This document shows, piece by piece, positions 32,918-47,649 of a DNA stretch of 64,000 nt. The stretch spans positions 5,877,261 to 5,941,260 of the forward strand of contig NC_041002.1 of the NCBI RefSeq assembly GCF_004193775.1. The letters are read 5' to 3'. The position numbers were made by a program, and so were the translations under genes. The stretch's first letter is position 1. Each line of letters starts with the position of its first letter. This stretch comes from Glycine soja (Eukaryota; Streptophyta; Magnoliopsida; Fabales; Fabaceae). The notes beneath the pieces were generated by a model, which saw nothing but the letters and a program-made list of their open reading frames with translations, was not told the DNA's origin and searched no databases.

Positions 32918-35900
32918 ATGCACAAGGGGGTACACTCCAGGATATGAAAGTGAGGTTTCTTGTAGAAAAAAAATGATATTGGTACCCACCCCCAGTTAGT
33001 TCATGTGCTTAAGTCTTGTTATTGTGAACACATTTGAAGAACATGGTTTTGGGGATTGACCCAAATCACAATGTTAAATTCTCTCCAAGACTTATGTGCC
33101 TAAAAATGTATAAATATAAAAAAGTCAGAAAATAATGACCCCACCATATTAATAGTAGGGCTGATCCATAAGATTCTATTGATGCTCTTCCTTTGGAATC
33201 ACTTGAAAAATCACAATAGCATATAATCTAATGTCATCGGCCCCTCCCTCTCCCTCCAACATCAGATACTGCAACAAAGGAACAGGACAGATCTAATTGT
33301 ATCTTGCAAAATTGAAATCACATACTGAGCCAGAGACAGAGGGAGCATAAGTAGTTACAAAAATGTTTTGCCTTTATACTTCATATTGATTTGTTGGATT
33401 TCAATCATGCATCCAGTTAGGCTTGTACTCTGGAAGCACAAACTATGTTCCGTATGGTTCTTGTAAAATTCTCCTTTTCTTGTTTGGTAATGTGTGCGTA
33501 ACTTTTTATTACCACAGTCCACAACACTTCATGACTTGTTTCAACTTTCAAGGGACAAGGAAAATACTAATAAGATTTTTGCTACATAATTTTTAATTGC
33601 AAGCTCAGATTAACCTCCAGAATTCAAACATGAATTGCCAGTTCCCCACCCTCCTTGAGTGTGTCCACTCTCTTTGCTTGTAATTAGAGGTGGAAATGAA
33701 TTAAATTAGACTAAACTTTATAATACCTAAATTTGACTTGATTTGAAAATTAAAGGTTAGAATCTTACCCATTTTCTTGAAATAGACTCCTTTTTATTAA
33801 GGCCATATTTGCCATTTTCAATATGATTCAAAAACCTATTTAAAAACTTATTTCATGTTAAAACTTTTTAAACTAACAAGTAGTACATAGTTTTGGTTAT
33901 ATGAAAATGACCAAATTTATGTCTATAAATAAACAAACAAGTATACTATTTCAAAAGGGAGGATAAATTATACTAGCTATTAAATCATCAATAGTTTTTT
34001 TTTTTAAATGTGAATTTTATCAATGTTACCGTTAAATTATAAATATACATTATTAAGGTAATTTTATATTATGGTATTAAATAAATTTAAATCAATATAA
34101 AATTTTATAAATATGATATGTGAAAAGAAATTTTAATTTATGGGGTGAATTTCGAGATAAAATTGTCTAATTAAAAATTATTGAATGGTATAATACAATA
34201 TTAGTTAAAATGTTATAGCTAGGCTTACATAATAATATTATTAATAAATTATTATATTTATTTAGATAGAATGGCCTATTAAGCCTAAATGATTTTCCAA
34301 ATATCTTAATTAAAACACAACTTTTTTTTAATTAAATAGGTTTTCATAAATATTTACCGTAACTTAAATAAGCCTATCTTAGGTTGCAGTAATGAATGTG
34401 AGTTAAATCATAAACTCTTTGTAGTTAATTTAATTTTTTTTTATCCCTACTTACAATTCTGAGTTGTTTTTTCCATTTTAAAACAAAACATGGTAATCTG
34501 CATGACTATAACTATATAATTACGTTTTAAAAAAATTAGTTGAAAGTCGATAGCAGGTAACAGGTATGAGGAAGCTTCTCAATTAATAATAAGTATTTGG
34601 TCAAATTAATGGTTAAGGTAATTAAAAAATATAAAATAATATATTTAAAATGGATAATAAAAAATTAAATAAATATAAGGATAAAAAAGGAAATAAAATA
34701 TAAAAAGTTAGAATATAATGTTACAAAAATTTTTGTTTCAAGTAATATTTTAAAAAATATTAAAAGTTATTTAATTTTTTTTATTAAACAGTCAAATAAA
34801 TTTTTTAATCAATAAAAAATTTTAAAAATTAATTAAAATGACTGGCCGAACTTAGCGTATATCTTCCTAAGGGAACTTTCATAAATAGTTGTAGAGTTTT
34901 GGCTTCAATTCTAATTCCTGTTCCATTGTGATTAAACATTGCTGATCAAATTTTGAATAAGCCAATGATTAATTTATATATACTTATATAGTAACCAAAA
35001 CAAGTGATCTACCAAATAATTTTAAAGTTCCAACTTTAAGTGGTTTAATCTAATCTAGTTTCAAGGGGAATGTATGCTAAATGAGCATCTAAATAGCCTT
35101 GATAAAAAAAGCATTTGTGCTTTGGTGATTGTTTGTACTGACTTAATAGTTAATTCGGGTTGAGTATTACCAACGAGCTTTTGAAATAATCTTAACGAGA
35201 AGAGAATTAACGATTAACTTTATAAAATAGATAAAATATGTGAATAGTAATGATTTCACATCCTATAATTTGCTTAATCGATTTTGAAAAATTATTATTA
35301 ATTAAGTGAGCTTCAAAGTAAACTAAAAAAAGAAATACTAGTAATTAATTTCTCATAAAAAAAACGAGCCGAGTATTTTTTTTTTATCAGCAAATAATAA
35401 TATATTATAAAGATAAGAAATGGGTACAAGAGATATCCATAAAAAAAATTACATATCCAGTTTTCTCCTCCAAGAGCCGAGTGTTAACGTCTATTTCAAA
35501 TAATATTCTTTAATTGTTTTTAGACAAGTTTTTAATATGGATTTACATGTATTTCTATGTCTAATTAGTTGAATTCGTTTTATTGAAATATGATTAATCT
35601 TATGATATTGTTTATGGGAAAATTCTAACCAAAGTCTATTGTTGTGTTTGTCCGGGAGGAAAGAAAATAATTAAGAAAGAAGAGAAAATTTGAAATGAAG
35701 AAAATGAAAGGAATAAAGTTTGGAATATTTATCTTTAACAGTTAATTTTATTTCTCACTTTTTTCTTCACAAATTGACTTCAACTAAATAAAAAGAAAAT
35801 ATATTTTTATTTTTTTTACTCTATGATTTCTTTCCTCGCATCTCCCAATATATAATAAAATTTGATTTTAGGACAATAAATTAAGCAATTATTTGATCAG

Positions 35901-38644
35901 CAAGTTATTTTAGGACAAGAAAGCAAGTTATTTATTTACATTGATGTCATTGTATGGTTATTAAATTTTGACCAAATCAACTTTATTCAATTGACGAACT
36001 TGTCATGTAAAACGTTTCAAATTGCATTTGGATTGATTATTTTCCACCTTATATAGATATGAAAAGAGAAGTGAGTCAGGGAGAGAAAAAGTATATTCTT
36101 TTTTTTTTTAAAGAAAGAAAATGTATATTCTTTATTTAACGAGGAACAGGGAAAGGAGAAATGAATGGGGGAGGCCACAAGAAAAAACCTTCGCTTCCAA
36201 TATATTACAGTAAAAAGTTTAATATTTTTTGGTTAAATTAATTATTTTTTATTATTGTTATAAGAGTTGTTTTATGTAATTTATTTATTTCTTTATAAGT
36301 AGAGAGAATTTTCTCTACTTTCCCTCTTATTTTTATTTATCCAAATAACATATATATCCTTTTTCACTTTATGCCTTCCTTAATTTTTAACCTTCATATT
36401 TATTTTCCTCTTATTTCTTTCCGCCGATTTCATCTCTCGCGACGGAGCTAAAAATTCGATTTAAGGTGAGTCAAGGCTAAAAAACCATAACTCAATAGAG
36501 AAAATTTAAATTGCTACATATGTGTATATATATATAACTATTATTTTCTTTTGAATAAAAAATATAACTACTATTCCAAAAAAAAAAAACTAAATTGAAA
36601 ATATAAGAGATACTGAACTACTTACTGATCAACAAATGCAACCAATATATGCCTAGCAAATTATTGAAAGAAACTAGAAAAAAAAATAACAACACCCTCT
36701 CAAATCCTTATCTTTAACTGCAAAAAGGTTTTGGACCACCTCTTGTGTGTCATACTTCAGTTGCATAAAGTTAACCAATATTTCCAGAACATTCAAGGCT
36801 TTGAACATGGTCAGGTGTAATGAACAGAGAAAAACTAAATTCTTTAGATTTGCTTTCATTTTCATAGAATATAACCCGAACATTGTTTTGAACGAAATTT
36901 GATAAAGACTACTAAAGAATAATATACGCTCATCGCAAAATATAATGAACCACTATATATATCACTAATAGAGTTCTCAATGCTAGTAATTTGATAACAT
37001 AAAATGTCAATATTTTTACAATTATTTTTCATCTTTTATGGTATAAGTACACTTCAAAAATCATGAGATCGACCGTTCTTAAAAATTGATGTAACTGAAT
37101 TTGACTTGATGATTTTGAACAAGGACTGCCAGTAATTGGTTGGGTTACTCGGCCAAAAAAACAAAAGTGCATTTTAAAAGAATCATAAAACAACAATACG
37201 GTAGGTAAGAAAGAGAACGAAGCCTAAGACAACTACTCCATAATTAAATAACAAGGAAAATGACGAGTAACTCTAGATATAATATTAACCCTTGATGTCA
37301 CTTATTTCATGATTTATGGTCGGCTAAATATCGGAGTGCAAGTAATTATTACTAATCGAGCTTGTATATTATTTAATTTAAGAAGAGAAGAACAAATAGT
37401 AATATAACATTTTAATTAAAATGAAAATTACATGCATATTTAATGATCATAACCTTATCTCATAAATATATGGTTATAAATTATCCAGCCGAGAGATTAA
37501 CCTTTAGTTTTCAATATCATGGAATACTTGATTCACACACCAAATTTTTTTTATCCATATTCCTTACTAAGTCTAAGTATGACCATATCATGGATGATCC
37601 TAGTTTCTCGGGGAGCATTGAAGACGTAACTATACCAAATTTATTTTCACCGATACATGCAGTAAATGTAATATCCAAATTTTTGTGCATGTATAGATCG
37701 ATGCAGAAAGATCTCTGCAAGATTTTATGAAACAGGAAGAATCAAAATCAATCTCTTAATGAAAAGGAAAGGGCTGAGTCTTAGATGACAGAGTCAAAAC
37801 CAGGCCATCCCATTCTAACTTATAGAAGTAGAGGTAGAGATATTCAGATATACTTTTCTATCTATTAACTTTGGTCTTAATATTTGCACCAAAATAAAAA
37901 TTGGTCTTAGTATATAAGAATTTTTTTTTATTTTATAAGAATAAAGGAATTTAATTAATAGTATTACATTTGCTAACAATTATATAATTTTTCTAAAATT
38001 ACATTTAAAACTATTGAGAATTTATTCTCTAAATCTCTTATTACCTAATTAATGCTATAGAAACTCTACAAGAAGTCTTTACAAAAAATGAAGACAAGCA
38101 AGTTGTACGTCAAAGTAAAAAAAATAATAATAATAAAGATGCTATATTTAAGAAAATTTATAGTTATTCTGATTACAAACAGTAGAAGACCTACGTTTTA
38201 GGGCTAGCTGGACCCAGGTAGCTGCAGGGTGTAAATGCATTTCTCCTTTTTGACACATGTAAAATCAATTGCAGTGTTTCTGCCACAAATTAATTTAATT
38301 TGGACGCTAGAAATCATTTTCAATATGTGCTATAGTCCTATGGACCAAGTGCATTAACAATACTACAGCATATGCATTTAAAACCATGATATAGTTACAT
38401 ATTATTTTAGGAACCTATCATGAATAATGGTGTTTGTCAAATCCAACTTCTTATAAAGCTGCTAGAAATTCTACGGCAAAAGAACAACAGCCTGGAAGTG
38501 GAGTAAAATAAATATAATCCTAATCAGAACTTAAATTTTGATTTATCTATGCTTGCCTGTAGATGCTGTACAGATTAGCAATCAACTATAAAAGTGGAAT
38601 CTCGGTGCATTATAGTTGCATTTCAATGATAGAGGATATAAACC

Positions 38645-38675
<31 letters not shown>

Positions 38676-39798
38676 GTTATACTCCTAAATGTGTGTCACA
38701 TGAAACAAAATAATCATTGAAAAGACAACATTCAAACATCAAAACTCAATTCAACGTTGAAAATCTAAATCTGATGATCTATGGTCCATACCTAAATCTG
38801 ATTATCTGTGGTCCATACCTCAAGGCACAAGAAGTTTATGCTCTGCCAGTAATAAGCGAAACGAAGTATTTATTGATCTATCGTTTCCCTTCATTATTTG
38901 TTTAAGGATACGTGGGGAGCAAAAATAGAGTTTATTTACAATATTAACTAATTAAAAACCATATCTTATATTTAACTTTCAAAGTAATTATAAAAAACTT
39001 TAATAATTTTACCATATATCATAATTATAAAGAATATATCTTTGTAAATGATTTGAAAACCATATGGGGTTCGTGACTATATATGAAGACTTTAGTCGTT
39101 TCTATAATGGGTAGCTAACTTTAGTGAATATATATCCAAACAAAGGACGAATGTAAAATGCTATGATGGCAAATATAATGATAATAACTAATAAGATAGA
39201 GTATTTAGACTGTAGTAACTAATAAGCTCGAACAGTGAGTAACACATGACTGAGTCAAAAACATATCATAAAGGGCTGAAGAAGTTGATGACTTCATTGC
39301 ACATTCAATATGTGCAAGTTCGTCTTGGTTTCCCCCCACTTCCGATTTCCCCGATGTTAACAACTCATGACAAATAAGTGGTTTAACTACACAGTAAAAG
39401 AGTTTGATAACATGTACACTTTAAAGAAAATGATTTATGGATACATAAAGAGATAAAGAGATAAAAGTATTGAAAATTTCACATTAACTCACCAGTAATG
39501 ATTAAGATATTGTATAAGCGAACGATAATTCACATCTTAAAAGTAGATTTTATATGATTAAGTTAAATTTAAAATTAAATTTTAGGATGATATTAGACTT
39601 TGTTCTAATGATTATTGTTATCTATTAGATGACCTATTGTCAAACTATTATAAGATGACATGAGAGGAAAAAAAATAGAAAAAACAAAAAAAAAGTCAAT
39701 TAAATTTATATAGTATACAATATATGAGTGTTCATACGTTACTAATGATAGTATTAAGTTTGGACTAACTTCTCTCCGAGGAGGCTTGAATGAACAAT
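32918..39798. other. Gene-free AT-rich stretch (6.9 kb)
   Basis: No protein family is recognisable. Frames at 36674-36883 (- strand) and 37443-37730 (+ strand; 95 codons) are open but unplaced, and their complement is also open in part, which argues against coding. The segment 33680-34400 resembles diverged MITE/transposon debris common in legumes. A (TTA)n run is at 38645-38675. Confidence 0.45.
38645..38675. repeat. (TTA)n microsatellite
   Basis: About ten ATT/TTA units in intergenic DNA. Confidence 0.9.
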
Positions 39799-39806
39799 AT
39801 TTTATA

Positions 39807-40391
39807 ACATGGTTATCAAATTTTTGAGTTAATTCGTTAACTCTTACGAGTTTACGAGTTCACTTGTCTTTTACGAGTTGACTCTTGAATAAATTCTTTT
39901 TTAGTAGATTGTAAATTCTAAGTAAACTTGGTAGACTCTCAAGTTTACTATCGAGTCAACAAGTTAGCAAGTTAAAAAAATTAGACCAAAATGTAAGTCA
40001 TTTTTTATTATTTTGTGTCTGTTTAGCATTCAACATACTTTCATTTAGTATGTTATTCTCAAATATAAAATTCTCACCTTTAATAATACCAAACATTTGT
40101 TTTCTAATAACATCAAACACTCAATGAAAATGATCTGCCACTATTATAACCTCTACAAGTTATTGTCTAGTGGTGATGTATTACTAGACTTGGTTATTTA
40201 AATATTTTGAACTTTATGATTTATTATTTTGCTTTATTATATTGTTGAACTGTTTAATTAGTATGTTATTTATAGATATTTTGTTATTATTTTTATATGA
40301 AGTATACTTTTACGAGTCTACGAGTTAAATCTATGAATCGAGTTTATGAAATTCTCACAAGTATACTTAAACTCTCAAGTTTGATAACCTT
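39807..40391. mobile_element. Candidate hAT-type non-autonomous element
   Basis: The left end reads ACATGGTTATCAAATTTTTG and the right end, read inward, AAGGTTATCAAACTTGAG, so GGTTATCAAA is shared near both termini. ATTTTATA flanks both sides (39799-39806 and 40392-40399), an exact 8-bp duplication as made by hAT transposases. Inside are repeated ACGAGTTTACGAGTT motifs near both ends. There is no transposase. The flank is AT-rich, so a chance match is possible. Confidence 0.6.
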
Positions 40392-40865
40392 ATTTTATAG
40401 TAAACCATGCGAAGTATCACTGTATAAGGGACACACTGCTGCTAGTCAAAAACTTGTGGGTATAGTTGTGATTATGAGCACTTTTTTCTACAGTATTCAA
40501 TCGGGTTATTTTTAGCAAGAACTGATTATTAAGTAATTGCATTGGAAGATAGAAAGGATAGTAGAAAGGAGAGAAAGGACAATGTTGAATTTATATATTA
40601 TTTTCTTATATTCATTGGCTATGAGAAACAATTTTCCTAACACAGAGGAATTGTCTGTCACTTCTTTTTTTTTTTTTTTATTTCAGAGAATCCTTTAATA
40701 AAAAAACTAAAGACTAATAATATCTTGAAGTATTGGGATTTTCTTAAAGTGTTTATTTACCTCTTTTATTCGCATAGACTTAGGAATCAAATTCCTTACT
40801 GCATCCTTAATTAAGAGCTATAGGCATTGTTATATGCTAAATCATACTATACTATGTTGGCTAAT

Positions 40866-41000
40866 TCATAATGTGTTTGGATTAGATTTATGGTGATTAG
40901 ATTTATGGTGAGAAATAATCAATTATTTTTTCATGATGAAGGCAAAACAATAAATAACTGCATAAAATTGATTCTTAGGTGTTATCCAAACACACTATAA
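40866..41000. mobile_element. Candidate small MITE
   Basis: TAATGTGTTTGGATTAG near 40868 pairs with TATCCAAACACACTATAA ending at 41000 (15 of about 17 bases), around 100 bp that includes two copies of TTAGATTTATGGTGA. No target duplication is clear. Confidence 0.5.
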
Positions 41001-44000
41001 ACTGCATAAAATAAGACGAGAAACTTTGTTGCTTTCAAAGTAAAATTACTTTTGAATTATCCCAACTTTAATCTAAAACATGCACGAAGTCTATGCCCTT
41101 GAATACTAACAATTTTCCCTCAGTACTCCTTTTGAGAGGTGATTGTAGCAGACAACGTGCGTAGACCCCGTAATGTGCAGTTCTGAAGAAACATAGCAGG
41201 CCCAACGGTTGTTCATGGCCAACGTGCATGCCACAAACATGTTACTTTTTTATTCTTGTAATGCATGAGGATCTGACACTGACTAGTATCTGCATCCCTT
41301 TGAGCACCCTATGATTTATGAAAAAGCTTTTTGCCATAAGGGAAATATTGGTGCTTAAGGGTTATATGCATGTTCACCTTTTCTGATGTGTTTCTCATTC
41401 TCTTTGTACCCCTTAGAGGAACCCAATTATCAAAAGCTTCCTATATATCCTATAAGATACCATATGATCCACTATGTTATAGTAATTCACAAAAATATTG
41501 AAATACTCGAGAGTTCTAGCTAGCAAGACTTAAAAAAGATACTAAGTTAATAAACTTTTGGAACAGAAAAAGAAACAACAAAAATCCTAGTACGTCCAAA
41601 GCTAGTTGTTGTTCCAGCTGCATTATTATCATTGAAGCAAAATCACATTTCCACACAGTATTCTGCGTCCGTGATGTGACAGGTCCTTTGTTATAATTGG
41701 TAATGCAAAGAGGGGCACCGTGGCAAGTTTCATCAAATGCTTGGAGAATTGGCTTCAGAGATCAGAACAATCATAAAATTGGTCGACCCTACTGCAATTT
41801 CTCTCTACGTTCCCTTTCAAACTGGAGGCCAACAGTAAATAATTCCCCTCATGGTCTTAATGAGACACCCTTTCATATTTTTGAGATATTTGGTTCTTAA
41901 AGTTTTTTCTTTTTAACAAATCACTGGTATTTTAGACAAGGTAAATTCTTTTTGAATTGAACAAGACTATTATGAGTAGCAAAATTGTTGTGTGTTGGAA
42001 CATTTAACTTAAGATTTGAACTAGAGACTACTATTTAAATTCAAATGATCACACAGTAGTTTATTCATGTGCAGGATGATCTTTGATTCTTGAAGTTCTC
42101 ATTTGAAAAGTTAAACTTTAATCTCCATTACTAACATTAGATAGAGTATAGCACTTTTTGACTTAGTAAGACTACTACAAAAATTTTCGAGTGATACATT
42201 GTGCACAAAAATGTTTTTTATATAAGGATTAAAATTTAATAAAGGTAGAGAAAAAAGGTTACGTTAAATTTTATGTTGTTATTCAATGATCAGATAAATT
42301 TATTGACTTTAGACATAATTATTTTATATCAATAATAATTTGTAATTAAATTTATAATGTAAAATTGTCCATGGATGACAATTAAAATCATAAGATAATT
42401 ATAAAATTTAAATGTATAATTTTACCTTTTTTATGTGAGAAAAAAGGACATGTATTAATTTGTAGTGACATTTAGTTACAAATTATGATGCTTGATGATT
42501 TTGTTGACATTTATAATAATTATCTTAAAAATTATATAAATAATAAATTATAATAATTGAAGATAGTATAAAACTATTTTAGTGAGTGCATGATCATAAG
42601 TCTTTTATGTTACATAAAATTAATTGTTATAACCTAATTTTGTAGGTATGTGCAAAAATTCGAAAGGGTAAAACAAACAGGAAACAAACAGGCCCTGAAT
42701 TTTACTCTACGGATGGACTGCCATGAGAATTATTGCTACTTTGCTTGGAGATAGTACTCCTGCAATCTCATCTAACTGGGTACAAACCATTAATAGTTGT
42801 TAAAACTTGGCACCGACCTGTCAGTAACCTCGTCCACTTGGGACCCAGATGCTTCCATGAATTACAACATCTTAAACTACTATTATATGCTCAAATTAAT
42901 TGTGACACTGCGTCACCCCTCAGATGAAAATATCCACCAAGGGTCAATTAAATTATTAGTACATCCAAAGAGACAAATCAATCCCCCACTTGGTCCTTTT
43001 TACCAGTTATACACATGGACCAACCCAATATACAACGTCAGGCAAGATCAAATTAAGAAGGCTAGCTATGTAATAGGCACTACATAGTATATATGCAATA
43101 AACCCTCTGGGCAGGAAAAGAAAAAAGAAAGAAACATTCTCTTCCTCATATTAATTATGATGAAAGTCATCCTAAACATGAAACCCTTTTGACAAGGTCA
43201 TTCTTTGTTGAGTATTCAAGATAGAATCATGGCCGACATATGAAGACTATATAGTAAATGTGTGTTTGGAAACAATTAATATATAATTTACGCGGATTTG
43301 ATGCTCTCTCTCTCTCTCTAAGCAACACAGTTGAAATACACATAAACAACTCTTTCTTTCTTCAGGCATATGCGCATTACATGATACTTGAGGCAGTACT
43401 GAACAAACTCTAAGACGCAAGACCACATGTTTAGATATTGAACTTCATGATGTGATGCATGATCTATATTATTTCTTCCGATCCTAATTATAAGAACCTA
43501 ATTAGAAGTCTTATTTAGACTTTTTTATATGAAATAATATAAAATGTATCATGTATTATTTTTTTTACAATAATAACCTTAATTACGTGTCATTACTCTG
43601 TATTTAATAAATAGTAAATAAAATATATTAATATCTATTATTCTTTTAGAGACTAATTGTTGTCTTGTGTGTAGAGCATTTTGGAAATTCTCTTACATGT
43701 ATTGCCAATAGAAAATAAAAGCAATAAGTATATCAAGGATGATAGGAATTAAAATATCTAAAGTCAATAAAAATATTTGAATAAAGAACCAGAGCATGTC
43801 TAAAATAATTTTGGCAGAAAATAAAAATTTAAGATAAATTTAATTCTACTACATAAGTTAACTAATTTCCTTAATCTACTAAATAAGTCTTATAAAAAAA
43901 GACCATGGGAAATATTATACGAAAGGAAATTTTAGCCTATTTATTTTTATATTATAAATTAGAATACATAATTTGAAGATATAATATACTCTTAATTAAA

Positions 44001-46800
44001 TATTTTCTCTTTTATCTCCTTTAGAAGAACATTTCACCCACCATTCTTGAAGTAGGTTAAATAGATTCTTTCAACCATATAAAATAACTCATATTCTATT
44101 TATTTATATACTTTGATTTTCTTAATTAATTACTCATCCATTTTAATATATTTGGCTTAAATTATTCAATATTTTTAAAAGAAATTATTCATATAATTTT
44201 ATATGACAATTTAAATTATTCATTGTAAATTTAAAATATATTTAATATATTTAAAGATATTTATTCATCATAAATTTAGTTAAAATAAAATTTATATAAA
44301 ATTATTTATTTATTATGAATTTTAATTATATAAAAAATTATCCTCTGCAGAAAAATATTATTATTATTAAACAGTTCAAGACTAGGACAGGTGGCAACAA
44401 TTGGAGTTTTTTATTCTGTTCAAATGCTAAACGAATCTGTTGTGAAACTTGTGATCCCGTTGCAATTAAATAGCAATTTGGTTGTAGAACATTTTCGGCC
44501 GTTACATGTTCTTGTGTTATAACTTCAATGTTTAGTACCTTCTGAGCACACAACCTATTTTAATAGAAATTATAATTATTCAAAAAATTATTCTCATCAG
44601 TTGTTTTTTGTAAGAAAAATAAAAACATTTGAGGCAGTTGTACAAAACATTTAATTCTTGCTGATCCATCTGAAATGGACGCCAATGATGTGTCCAAAAT
44701 GGTCTGTTATGATTTGTTTATGGTGAGAAAATATTTTTTGATTTTATTTTCCATTTTATTTTTAATTACAAACAAAATCACATTATTTTTAAAAGTTTAC
44801 ACAAAAAACAGTAAAAACAAATTCTTTTCTATTTCTATTTTTTTATTTTTCATTTTTTGCTTTCACCATTTCCTGTACATTTTTTTAAGAAAAAAAAACA
44901 AAAAAAAAAACATTTTTCCTAACAGACGGTCCCTGAGGCTGAGGTATCCAAGATAGATTGTTGATGTGTTCAAGACACACCAAGTTGAGCTGGACTGGAC
45001 TCTAAAATATATGATGTTGTTGATAAACTGGGACCCAAAATATTTTGAGGTCGGCTAAGACTCCAGTAAAAAATGAGTATATAAATGCAAAAAGATACTT
45101 GGATGCTCAAATCAGTCATAATATTACTAAAATGATAAATTGATAATGTATATTAAATGTTTATTTGCTATAGTAACAGCAGTGCCAGTATATATAGACA
45201 TCAAAGTTGAGCTGAAATCCTTGACACATAGGCCTATTGTGGACAATTATTCATTGATTGTGGTGTAGAAACAAGATAATGAACCTACGTTCATTATCTT
45301 GTTACTGGTGTTAACTTTGGTCTACACTTATAATTTTGGGCTTTCATATTGTTTGGACTTGGGAGAGTTATTATATGGATTGGGCTTAAGTCCGGCCCAT
45401 ATCACTTCATCCCTTATGTAATTAATTTTATATTGTTAGAATAAGCTAAAGTATCAACAAAATAAATTAATCATGATGCGTAGGCGTTTGAGGAGGCCAT
45501 CTATTTTATATAGCCTATCAAACTCCATGGCATCACCCACGTATATATAGAATATTGACATAGAAAATCGATCCTTGACAAAGCAATTTGGTTATTTTTC
45601 TCTTCTTTTTTTGTTGATAAGAACTAAGAAGGGCCAAGAGGCCCAAAGACTACAATATGAAGCAACCTGGTTTTAGGTACTTCACTTTTTCAGCGACATC
45701 AGTTCATTACACCATGTCAAAGAAGAAACTTGGTACAACCTTGTATGCACATCAGTGCTATTTTCCCTCAGTTCTGGACCAATTACTGAGATTCGATTCA
45801 TAGAAATCAAAAACTCTTTGCAGACACTATATTTTTTGCATTTGCATCAAGTGCACTTAGTTCCTTTCACACAACTTTATTGTCTCAATCTAGTGTTCAA
45901 TAATGAGCTGAAACATGAGCTGCAACATCATTTCACAACTGCGGCAAAAAGACTCATGCTAGGAAAATTTTAAAATAAATAAAATAACTGGGCACAGTAA
46001 CATTCAGAAAATCTTAAATTATCACGCAAGCACAGATAAATGGCAGGAATATCCACACATATGAAATATAACAGAATCCCAGTGGACAATAGAGCCAAAA
46101 AAATTGCCTGAGATTTTGAAGTTTAACAAAACTAAACCAAATTGAGCAGACCTTATTATCAAAAACTTACATCAATGATTCAACAAAGCCCAAGGCTATC
46201 AAAGTGCATTTATTTAACAAATTATTTGTGGTCCAGTAATTCACATCACAGATTGTCAGCAACCTTGGGCAAAAGTACTTGAAGTACTTTTTTATTGCCA
46301 GCCAAAGGGTAGGGGAATTGGAATAGATCCACTAATTGGATAACATTAAATCTCATGGAGGGACGCTTATTTTTTGGGATTTAACTGCTCTAAATCGAGA
46401 AATGCACTTTCAAGGGATAAAGTACCTACTTACACTAGTTGATTAGAAAGTTGACAATTTAGATTCTAACAACACAATAGTTCATATTACATGCACATAT
46501 ATCTCATCAATAAAATCAATTCTACAATTCCAATACTGTACATTACTCTCTAAAGTGCACCTAAATCCAACTCCTCATTTTCCATAACCAAAATCTAGCT
46601 TCCTATGAATCCCAAGCAGCCCTTTCTCTACCACAACTTAACAGCCATTAACTAATGCACATATATTCACCAACCATTATACTTTTAGCAAAACCAACAA
46701 TGAAGGTTTTACATTGCGATGGTAGTCACATCGCAATCCTTAACACGGCAGGAACTTGCAAATAAATGTGGCTGCAATTACAATTGTGATGTGGTCATGG
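41001..46800. other. Gene-free stretch upstream of nothing recognisable (5.8 kb)
   Basis: Segments at 41600-41910, 42640-43090 and 45700-45980 are less AT-rich and hold short open frames (67, 96 and 72 codons), none of which I can assign. A - strand frame at 44338-44553 (containing PNCYLIATGSQVSQQIRLAF) looks more protein-like than its surroundings and could be a gene fragment, but I do not recognise it. The part 46000-46800 should include the 3' UTR of the mTERF gene. Confidence 0.4.
45270..45303. repeat. Perfect 15-bp inverted repeat with a 4-base loop
   Basis: AACAAGATAATGAAC (45270-45284) and its exact complement (45289-45303) flank CTAC. It could form a hairpin in RNA or a cruciform in DNA. 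No adjacent gene explains it. Confidence 0.85.
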
Positions 46801-47649
46801 TTACCTAAAAAATCTCGAGGTTGAATCAACCAACCTAGCATTAAACCCGCCATCACTAACCTTCAACATATCTTCCAAATTCATTGACACGCCAACACGT
46901 CTTAGCATCCCAAACCGCGGCTTAATTCTCCGTTCCAAGCTAAAAGAGAAGTACTGTGGAAACCTCTTGAGCTCAGCAACATCCCCATTCATCTCCCTCA
47001 AGAAAAACTCCACCTTCGGCCCCAAATTCTTCTCCACACTAAAAGTCAACAACCCAGGTGACCTCACGACCATGTTAGCAACCTCTTCGTGGGTGAACCC
47101 CAAACCCTTCAAAAACTCAATCTTGGGCAAAAGGGTGTCCTCCACATTGGAAACGAGCAGCAGGGTCGTCTGGCACGTGAGCGAGTGGGGCCCACTAAAC
47201 CCTAATTCCCTCAGAAAGCACAACGTTGGTCGCAATTGGTTGTTAACGCTGCAAACGAGTAACCTAGGGCTGCGCAGGATGGAGAGGTGGACGTCGGGGT
47301 AGAGGATCGGGACCTCGTGGAGGAGGAAGTCGAGGAGGGGGTAGAATTGTAAATAGGGGTCGCACGTGAGGAGCACGGGGAGCATGTCGAGGATGCGACC
47401 CATGGCGGCGCGTGGAATGCCCAACGAAGAAAGGGAGCGCGTCACTGATTTTAGGGTTGAGAGAGGGGAAGAGCGGAGGGTGGGGTTTAAGCGAAAGGCC
47501 TTGTTGGGGTTCACTTTGAGGGCTTTAAGGTAGAGCACCTTTTCGTGGAATACGAGGCCACGGTCCGAGGTTGTTGTCGGGTGGCGCGAAAATTGCGGTC
47601 TGAGGGTTAAGGGTTTTGGGAGGGAGAAGAGTTTCAGTATCGACGGCAT
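46801..47649 (-). CDS. mTERF-family organellar protein (SOLDAT10/At2g03050-like)
   Basis: An uninterrupted intronless frame of 282 codons. The first ATG in frame is at 47647-47649; upstream in-frame sequence has no ATG, only GTG. Residues 1-30 ([20 protein letters not shown]...) are basic, hydroxylated and lack acidic residues, as in a chloroplast transit peptide. mTERF repeats follow, with their conserved proline/leucine signatures: [20 protein letters not shown] (about 124), [20 protein letters not shown] (about 172), [20 protein letters not shown] (about 193) and [17 protein letters not shown] (about 230). mTERF proteins bind organellar nucleic acid and affect transcription or RNA processing. 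Length and sequence resemble Arabidopsis SOLDAT10, a plastid member tied to singlet-oxygen signalling, from memory rather than alignment. The gene is the only intact host gene here; its CDS is richer in GC than its flanks. Confidence 0.92.
   Translation of the reverse strand: MPSILKLFSLPKPLTLRPQFSRHPTTTSDRGLVFHEKVLYLKALKVNPNKAFRLNPTLRSSPLSTLKSVTRSLSSLGIPRAAMGRILDMLPVLLTCDPYLQFYPLLDFLLHEVPILYPDVHLSILRSPRLLVCSVNNQLRPTLCFLRELGFSGPHSLTCQTTLLLVSNVEDTLLPKIEFLKGLGFTHEEVANMVVRSPGLLTFSVEKNLGPKVEFFLREMNGDVAELKRFPQYFSFSLERRIKPRFGMLRRVGVSMNLEDMLKVSDGGFNARLVDSTSRFFR

Noticed and set aside
46967..47302. 111-codon + strand frame inside the mTERF gene
   Set aside because: Antisense shadow of a conserved coding frame.
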